Source of the DNA: Anaerolineae bacterium
GTDB lineage: Bacteria; Chloroflexota; Anaerolineae; Anaerolineales; Villigracilaceae
DNA length: 10,818 bases
Direction of reading: 5' to 3'
Assembly (NCBI GenBank): GCA_003524705.1
Contig: DQGV01000047.1
Coordinates: 1 to 10,818 of the forward strand
Below the pieces are notes generated by a model. That model was given only the letters and a program-made list of their open reading frames with translations. It ran no database searches and was not told where the DNA came from. Below, one piece after another: positions 6,497-10,818 of the stretch. Position 1 is the first letter of the stretch. The number at the start of each line of letters is the position of its first letter. The translations under genes and the position numbers were made by a program.

Positions 6497-6503
6497 GAGG
6501 TGA
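6497..6503 (+). promoter_or_regulatory. strong Shine-Dalgarno (GAGGTGA)
   Basis: GAGGTGA lies four bases before the ATG at 6508. It is the best ribosome-binding site on this strand in the window, and it fixes the start of the 202-aa protein and suggests efficient translation. Confidence 0.75.
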
Positions 6504-6507
6504 CAAA

Positions 6508-7116
6508 ATGCTAGACACAAAACATTCCATATCAAATTTATTTCCCGCTTCTTTATCTGACCTGAAATCTGCTCGACGTTTATTGGTACTTGTGCCTAAC
6601 TTCGACATTAACCTGTCCGCTTTTGCACACAGAGTTTGGGAGTTGGCAAATGCTACAGGTTCACATATCCTGCTTCTCGGTCAATTTGATGAGGCGCAAA
6701 AAGAATCAAAAATCAGGCGAGATATAACCACATTATCCGCCATGTTAAAAAACGAAAGCATTTCAGTTGAATCAAAAATTTCGTTTGGAAAAGATTGGAT
6801 ACAGTTTATAAAAACCAATCTGCACAAAGGCGATTTGTTGGTTCGGCTTGCTGAACACAAAATCAGTTCTTTAGAATCACAAATTGATTTGCAAACTTAT
6901 ATCCTTTCGGGTTTTGTAGCGCAAAAAGATTTGCGTTCAAACTGGTTTCCTCAACTGACATCCATCTTAGGTTCGCTCACCATCATTATCGGATTTTTTA
7001 TGCTTCAAGTTCGCATCATTGATTTGACAAAAGATGGTCTACGCACTGTGTTTCTATTAATTTCCTTGCCAATTGGAATTGGATTGCTTTGGGCTTTGAA
7101 TAGTTTATTTGGATAA
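6508..7116 (+). CDS. unrecognised protein: Rossmann/USP-like domain plus two membrane helices
   Basis: I do not recognise this 202-aa protein as a named family. The first part has an alternating strand-helix pattern like a universal-stress-protein or nucleotide-binding fold: strand RRLLVLVPN (23-31), helix 37-49, strand SHILLLG (52-58), helix 64-82, strand VESKISFG (87-94), helix 95-105, strand DLLVRLAE (109-116). Two hydrophobic helices follow (about 148-168 and 178-200), joined by a short charged turn (DLTKDGLR). The typical USP ATP-binding G-2x-G-9x-G motif is not seen. The protein would sit in the membrane by its C-terminal hairpin, with the soluble domain on one side. It ends eight bases before the KimA-like transporter gene, whose ribosome-binding site overlaps its stop. 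An accessory or regulatory role for that transporter is inferred. Confidence 0.8.
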   Translation: MLDTKHSISNLFPASLSDLKSARRLLVLVPNFDINLSAFAHRVWELANATGSHILLLGQFDEAQKESKIRRDITTLSAMLKNESISVESKISFGKDWIQFIKTNLHKGDLLVRLAEHKISSLESQIDLQTYILSGFVAQKDLRSNWFPQLTSILGSLTIIIGFFMLQVRIIDLTKDGLRTVFLLISLPIGIGLLWALNSLFG

Positions 7117-7119
7117 GGA
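7115..7119 (+). promoter_or_regulatory. Shine-Dalgarno (AAGGA) of the transporter gene, overlapping the upstream stop
   Basis: AAGGA lies five bases before the ATG at 7125 and shares two bases with the TAA (7114-7116) of the preceding gene. This arrangement favours translational coupling and matched production of the two proteins. Confidence 0.65.
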
Positions 7120-7124
7120 AAAGA

Positions 7125-9071
7125 ATGATTAATCACAACGATTCACCACAAACTTCTATCATCGAAAGAGATTTAAATTACAAACCGCCGAGAACATTGC
7201 GTTCTTGGTTAATTGGTCGTCCATTATCCACTGCCGATGCACCACATCAAACGATTGGCAAAGCTGTTGGTTTGGCAGTTTTTGCGTCGGATGCTTTATC
7301 TTCCACTGCGTATGCTACACAAGAAATTTTAGGCGTCATTGCCGCCGCAGGCACAATTGCGTATGGATATTTGTTCCCAATTTCTTTAGCCATTGTTATC
7401 CTCATGGCAATTGTCACAATTTCTTATCGCCAAACAATTCATGCCTACCCAAATGGTGGTGGTGCTTATATTGTGGCACGCGATAATTTAGGAAATTTAG
7501 CAGCTGAGACCGCAGGCGCGGCTTTGCTCATGGATTACATCTTAACCGTCTCTGTTTCTATTTCGGCGGGTGCGGCACAAATTGTTTCTGCATTTCCTGA
7601 GTTATTCCCATACCGCGTTTGGATTGCAGTTGCTTCTATATTTTTCATTATGCTGATTAATCTCAGAGGCGTAAAAGAGTCTGGGACTGCATTTGCTATT
7701 CCAACCTATTTCTTTATCTTTGTGATGATATTTACTGTCGGATACGGCATTATCCGCTACTTTACAGGCTCGCTTGGTATGGTCATTGATCCGCCACATT
7801 TTGAAGCACATGATGTCATTTCGGTGATTACACCTTTCATTTTGTTACATGCTTTTTCAAATGGCACAGCGGCATTAACTGGCATTGAAGCCATTTCAAA
7901 CGGTATTACTGCATTCAAAGAACCACGCAGTAAAAATGCTGCTACTACTTTAGTTTGGATGTCTTGTATTTTAGGTTCGTTATTTCTTGGGCTTTCATTT
8001 TTAGCAGGTCAAACGCATGTTGTATTTTCTGAAGAAGAGACAGTGATTTCGCAATTAGCCCGCACTATTTTTGAAGGCAGAGGTATTTTGTATCTCATGG
8101 TTATCACAGGCACAACTATTATTTTGATTATGGCGGCGAATACAGCCTTTGCGGATTTTCCACGTTTAGGCGCATTGATTGCAAAAGATGGATACTTGCC
8201 ACGTCAATTAAATTATCGTGGTAGCCGCTTGGTTTATTCACGCGGCATTGTTGCGCTTTCAGTTATCGCTTCTATTTTAATTATTGTCTTTCAAGCCAGT
8301 GTGACTCGTTTAATTCCGCTATATGCCATCGGCGTATTTTTATCTTTCACACTTTCGCAAATCGGCATGTCTCGCCGTTGGTGGAAAATTGGTCGACTAA
8401 AAAAAGATGAAGAGGTTGTGGAAGCAGGTTCCACGTTAAGATATGAAGCGGGTTGGAAGACTCGTATGTTAATCAATGCCTTTGGCGGAATTTGTACAGC
8501 CATCGTCATGTTTATTTTTGCCATCACAAAATTTACAGAAGGCGCGTGGTTAGTGCTTATCTTAATCCCATCGCTGATAGGTGTTTTTTTATTGATTCAT
8601 CGTCACTATAAAATATTAGCGAAAAAACTTTCGCTTGAAAATTTTGGAATCATCCCGCCACATCATACTCGTCATCGCATCATTATGCCTGTTAGTGGAG
8701 TACATCAAGGCACATTAGCGGCGCTTCGTTATGCGCGCACATTGTCTGATGATATTACAGCAGTGCATGTTTCGATTGAACCTGCTGATTCTGAAAAAGT
8801 TAGACAGAAATGGGAGAAGTGGGGCGAAGGTGTGCGGCTTGTGATGCTGGCTTCGCCATATCGCCTCTTGCTTGAGCCTCTGCTTGAGTACATCACCGAC
8901 ATTGCTCGCAAACGCCAAACAGGTGAAACCATTACAATCGTTGTGCCTGAATTTATTTCAAACGATGTTTTCACAGGCATGTTGCATACCAACACTGCTG
9001 ATTTATTGCGCAGTCAACTCAAACGCCAGCATGATATTGTGATAATCAATGTGCCGTATCATGTGCATTAA
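7125..9071 (+). CDS. kimA: KimA-like potassium importer, APC superfamily
   Basis: This is a 648-aa protein with about twelve membrane helices (roughly 45-495) and a soluble C-terminal domain (about 510-648). Signature stretches match the KimA (YdaO) type of high-affinity K+/H+ symporter: WLIGRPL (28-34), FASDALSSTAYATQE (53-67), SYRQTIHAYPNGGGAYIV (100-117), DYILTVSVSISAG (137-149), INLRGVKESG (178-187) and PLYAIGVFLSFTLSQ (398-412). D56 and Y63 correspond, from my memory of the family, to ion-binding D36 and Y43 of B. subtilis KimA, and Y400 to Y377. The C-terminal domain HRIIMPVSGVHQGTLAALRYA (517-537) is USP-like, as in KimA, where c-di-AMP inhibits transport. A general amino-acid permease is the main alternative, but the KdpDE-like neighbours support potassium. 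It ends before a bidirectional terminator. Confidence 0.85.
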   Translation: MINHNDSPQTSIIERDLNYKPPRTLRSWLIGRPLSTADAPHQTIGKAVGLAVFASDALSSTAYATQEILGVIAAAGTIAYGYLFPISLAIVILMAIVTISYRQTIHAYPNGGGAYIVARDNLGNLAAETAGAALLMDYILTVSVSISAGAAQIVSAFPELFPYRVWIAVASIFFIMLINLRGVKESGTAFAIPTYFFIFVMIFTVGYGIIRYFTGSLGMVIDPPHFEAHDVISVITPFILLHAFSNGTAALTGIEAISNGITAFKEPRSKNAATTLVWMSCILGSLFLGLSFLAGQTHVVFSEEETVISQLARTIFEGRGILYLMVITGTTIILIMAANTAFADFPRLGALIAKDGYLPRQLNYRGSRLVYSRGIVALSVIASILIIVFQASVTRLIPLYAIGVFLSFTLSQIGMSRRWWKIGRLKKDEEVVEAGSTLRYEAGWKTRMLINAFGGICTAIVMFIFAITKFTEGAWLVLILIPSLIGVFLLIHRHYKILAKKLSLENFGIIPPHHTRHRIIMPVSGVHQGTLAALRYARTLSDDITAVHVSIEPADSEKVRQKWEKWGEGVRLVMLASPYRLLLEPLLEYITDIARKRQTGETITIVVPEFISNDVFTGMLHTNTADLLRSQLKRQHDIVIINVPYHVH

Positions 9072-9074
9072 AAC

Positions 9075-9103
9075 AAAAGAGCGGATTTTACATCCGCTCT
9101 TTT
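9075..9103. terminator. bidirectional rho-independent terminator
   Basis: AAAAGAGCGGAT (9075-9086), loop TTTAC, ATCCGCTCTTTT (9092-9103): a perfect 12-bp stem with T-runs on both exits (TTTTT rightward, TTTTGTTTT leftward). It lies between the convergent kimA-like and S1-domain genes and can serve both. Confidence 0.9.
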
Positions 9104-9107
9104 TCGT

Positions 9108-9884
9108 TTAGCCACCAGTGGGCAATCTTTTTTCCAATGTGCTGTTGAGAATTTTTTCTTGTGTTTCAGAAGTTGGTTTGAAAGATTTGGCTTGAACTTT
9201 ATTCTTACCTTTTGCTCTTTCAAGGGCTTCTTGCCAAGCCACTTGCATACCGGTAAATTGAGGTTCGTTAGAAACTTCGGCTTCCATTTCGTATGTTTCT
9301 TCTTCTTTTTTACCCTTGCGCTTGCCTTTACCTTTTCGTTCTTCACGTTGCGGTTTTTCTTCAATAATAGGTTCTGCTAACAAAGCCTTCATGCTCAAGC
9401 GGATTTGTCTCTTGCGGCGGTCAACTTCAATCACTTTGGCTTCAATTTCTTCGCCTTCTTTGAGTGCTTCACTTGCAGTTTTGACATATCCATGCGTAAT
9501 TTCGCTGACGTGTACTAAACCTGGTCGTTCTGCACCGAAATCTACAAATGCGCCGTACGTTTCAAGGCGGATGACCTTTCCTTTAACAATGATTTCTGGT
9601 TTAAGGTCTTTCCAGTCATACATCAAAGGTTCAATCATTGTCAATTCAACGCGGTCTTTGCGAACACGTTTGACCCATGTGGTCACTTCTTGACCTTCTT
9701 TTACAATATCTTCTACCTTATTAACTTCTTTGTCACTAAGTTGTGAGATATGAATGACGCCGGGGATATTTTGTCCGATATCTACAAGTGCGCCTGCAAG
9801 TGTGGTCTTTAAAACTTTGCCGTTTAATTTTGTTTTAGGTTCGAGCGCTACGGCTGGCGCGGTATTTATATCTGGTGTTGCCAT
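9108..9884 (-). CDS. S1 RNA-binding protein with two S1 domains and a charged tail
   Basis: This is a 258-aa protein. The first S1 domain (about 17-84) contains LNGKVLKTTLAGALVDIG and PGVIHISQLS. The second (about 98-167) contains VKGKVIRLETYGAFVDFG and RPGLVHVSEIT, then KRQIRLSMKA, a typical S1 ending. The C-terminus (about 170-258) is low-complexity and charged, with a Lys/Arg/Gly block, EERKGKGKRKGKKEEE (181-196), and a second helical part, VAWQEALERAKGKNK (215-229). It is cytoplasmic and binds single-stranded RNA; relatives resemble shortened ribosomal protein S1 and may act in translation or RNA turnover. The two S1 copies differ: the second is closer to consensus. The start is firm: AGGAG (minus strand, 9892-9896) lies seven bases upstream, behind a near-consensus promoter. 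Confidence 0.9.
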   Translation of the reverse strand: MATPDINTAPAVALEPKTKLNGKVLKTTLAGALVDIGQNIPGVIHISQLSDKEVNKVEDIVKEGQEVTTWVKRVRKDRVELTMIEPLMYDWKDLKPEIIVKGKVIRLETYGAFVDFGAERPGLVHVSEITHGYVKTASEALKEGEEIEAKVIEVDRRKRQIRLSMKALLAEPIIEEKPQREERKGKGKRKGKKEEETYEMEAEVSNEPQFTGMQVAWQEALERAKGKNKVQAKSFKPTSETQEKILNSTLEKRLPTGG

Positions 9885-9923
9885 AATTTAACTCCTGCTG
9901 TTTTGAAATAATGCCGAAAAAAG

Positions 9924-9952
9924 ATTATACCTGTCGGATATAAAACGGTCAA
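9924..9952 (-). promoter_or_regulatory. near-consensus sigma-70 promoter of the S1-domain gene
   Basis: Minus strand TTGACC (9947-9952), 17-bp spacer, TATAAT (9924-9929). With the TSS expected near 9917, the leader is about 30 nt and contains the AGGAG. This is the clearest promoter in the window and implies strong constitutive expression. Confidence 0.8.
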
Positions 9953-10006
9953 TGTGCAATTCGTCACATAGTAAAATACTATAAAGATGTAAATCACTCT
10001 ACAAAC

Positions 10007-10020
10007 TTGACAGATTGTCA
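10007..10020 (+). promoter_or_regulatory. TTGACA -35-like element inside a small inverted repeat
   Basis: TTGACA (10007-10012) is a perfect -35 hexamer. The overlapping TGACA-GAT-TGTCA (10008-10020) is a 5-bp inverted repeat that could be a small operator. The nearest -10 candidate, TACTAA (10033-10038), is 20 bp away and almost at the start codon at 10042, so the promoter assignment is weak. The rest of the gap (9953-10041) shows only AT-rich sequence and an isolated TACTAT at 9977-9982. Confidence 0.35.
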
Positions 10021-10041
10021 TTAATAAATAGGTACTAAAAC

Positions 10042-10689
10042 ATGTTTAGAATATTATACATAATCCTTTTAGGAATGCTATTGCTTTTTGCTTGTTCTGC
10101 GGAAAACGAACCATTTGATATTGATATATTTAAAACTTCTACATGTAATCTACCTTGTTGGAATGGAATTAAGACTGGACAAACAACAGAAGATGAATTA
10201 TTGCGTATTTTGAATAACCTCCCAATAGTTAATAAAGAACTCATTGGATACAATACAGAAACAGGCATTTCTGAAAAAAGATATTCCCTTAGACTTGGAA
10301 AAGCAGATCTGAATGGTCAATACCAAAGCCTTGCTTTTATTAATATAAAAGACGGCAAAGTTTTGGATATGGTATTTGTTGGAGGGTTTGACTTAACATT
10401 GGATAAAGCACTTAGTATGTTTGGTAAACCTGAAAATGTTTTTACGGTACATGACCATAATGGAAACATTGATTTCACTCTTTTTATACCTAAAGCTGGG
10501 GTAATTGCTACTATAACCAAGGCACCTAATAATCCAATTATTTCTGGAAAGGAAAAAATTGTTTTTATTGAATTTGTTGATCCTAATTTGTATGATGAGA
10601 TAATACAAATTAGATATACAGTTGATGGACGTTTATTGCTTTATCAGTGGAATGGTTTTGGTGTTGTATTAGAAAAATACCCTCCATAA
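10042..10689 (+). CDS. small lipoprotein with CNLPCW motif, function unknown
   Basis: This is a 215-aa protein beginning with a lipoprotein signal: hydrophobic ILYIILLGMLLLF and then lipobox-like LFAC with the modified Cys at 18, followed by SAENE. After export it would be anchored to the outer face of the membrane. The mature part begins TSTCNLPCWNGIKTGQTTED (32-51), where Cys35 and Cys39 may form a disulfide. I recall similar CxLPCWxGIxPGxT sequences in uncharacterised Anaerolineae proteins, but no function is known. The remainder alternates strands and helices, for example GGFDLTLDKALSMFGKP (113-129), a pattern reminiscent of repeated small alpha/beta modules. Codon use looks more AT-rich than in neighbouring genes. 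The ribosome-binding site is weak (AGGT, 10030-10033). Confidence 0.75.
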   Translation: MFRILYIILLGMLLLFACSAENEPFDIDIFKTSTCNLPCWNGIKTGQTTEDELLRILNNLPIVNKELIGYNTETGISEKRYSLRLGKADLNGQYQSLAFINIKDGKVLDMVFVGGFDLTLDKALSMFGKPENVFTVHDHNGNIDFTLFIPKAGVIATITKAPNNPIISGKEKIVFIEFVDPNLYDEIIQIRYTVDGRLLLYQWNGFGVVLEKYPP

Positions 10690-10709
10690 TTGTTTGTATA
10701 TTAATTTTC

Positions 10710-10750
10710 AATTAGAAATTGCCATTTACCAATTTTTCCAATCTCTAATT
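10710..10750. repeat. AT-rich imperfect inverted repeat after the lipoprotein gene
   Basis: AATTAGAAATTG (10710-10721) and CAATCTCTAATT (10739-10750) pair at 11 of 12 positions around a 17-nt loop. No T-run follows, so it is at best a weak terminator of the lipoprotein gene. Confidence 0.35.
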
Positions 10751-10762
10751 ACAAACCCACTC

Positions 10763-10791
10763 TTGCAGATTAACTTTTCCGTGTGTATAAT
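10763..10791 (+). promoter_or_regulatory. likely promoter for a gene beyond the window edge
   Basis: TTGCAG (10763-10768), 17-bp spacer, perfect TATAAT (10786-10791). The -35 is only a half match. An ATG at 10812 is too close to the window end to judge. The sequence after the -10 holds no other recognisable feature. Confidence 0.5.
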
Positions 10792-10818
10792 CTCGCCAAT
10801 CAAAAACAAAGATGGGGA

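Noticed and set aside
6422..6507. ydaO/kimA-type c-di-AMP riboswitch upstream of the transporter operon
   Set aside because: The gap after the terminator is only about 85 nt, too short for that riboswitch class, and no suitable paired structure is visible.
4255..9071. A complete kdp system (kdpFABC) or a full-length KdpD
   Set aside because: No P-type ATPase gene is present, and the kinase starts directly with the membrane domain, without room for the KdpD/USP N-terminal region.
9068..9693. Open frames on both strands inside the S1-domain gene (lysine-rich on minus, phenylalanine- and serine-rich on plus)
   Set aside because: They are shadows of the Lys/Glu-rich S1 gene in other frames, without their own ribosome-binding sites or recognisable domains.
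1..10818. Mobile element, phage, CRISPR array, tRNA or rRNA
   Set aside because: No transposase or integrase motifs, no regularly spaced repeats, and no tRNA- or rRNA-like conserved sequence were seen on either strand.

Overview
The window (about 40% GC by eye) looks like chromosomal DNA of a Chloroflexota bacterium, probably class Anaerolineae. This rests on the kind of genes present: a deoxynucleoside-kinase-like P-loop protein, a YtxH protein beside a DUF948/YtxG-like protein, a two-S1-domain protein, and a small lipoprotein with a CNLPCW motif. I recall that lipoprotein type from Anaerolineae, but no search was run, so the assignment is inference. There are no rRNA or tRNA genes, transposases, CRISPR arrays or phage genes. 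The region reads as ordinary core or accessory chromosome, densely packed and with clear intrinsic terminators.

Layout. 1-1432 (+): the 3' part of a P-loop nucleoside-kinase-like gene, overlapping a class I SAM-dependent methyltransferase. 1433-1451: a palindrome between convergent genes. 1452-4182 (-): a leftward block with a membrane zinc metalloprotease, a YtxH-like protein, a YtxG/DUF948-like membrane protein and an extended SDR NAD(P)-dependent epimerase/reductase. A strong 15-bp hairpin terminator lies between the protease and ytxH. 4225-4260: a large imperfect palindrome covering the putative -10 and the start codon of the next gene. 4255-9071 (+): a sensor kinase (DUF4118-GAF-HisKA-HATPase, KdpD-like but without the KdpD and USP N-terminal domains), a KdpE/OmpR-type response regulator overlapping it by 4 nt, a terminator, a 202-aa protein I do not recognise with a Rossmann/USP-like domain and two membrane helices, and 8 nt later a 648-aa APC-superfamily transporter closely resembling the K+ importer KimA. 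9075-9103: a bidirectional terminator. 9108-9884 (-): a protein with two S1 RNA-binding domains and a highly charged tail, with a near-consensus sigma-70 promoter. 10042-10689 (+): a small lipoprotein. The window ends in a likely promoter (10763-10791) for a gene beyond the edge.

The most interesting part is 4225-9071, which looks like a compact potassium-homeostasis locus. A KdpDE-like two-component system stands next to a KimA-type K+ transporter instead of kdpFABC, and an undescribed small membrane protein sits directly upstream of the transporter and is translationally close to it. Two further oddities deserve checking. The kinase has a degenerate G1 box (NxGxQ where DxGxG is expected), and a palindrome overlaps the kinase start codon and may be an autoregulatory operator.
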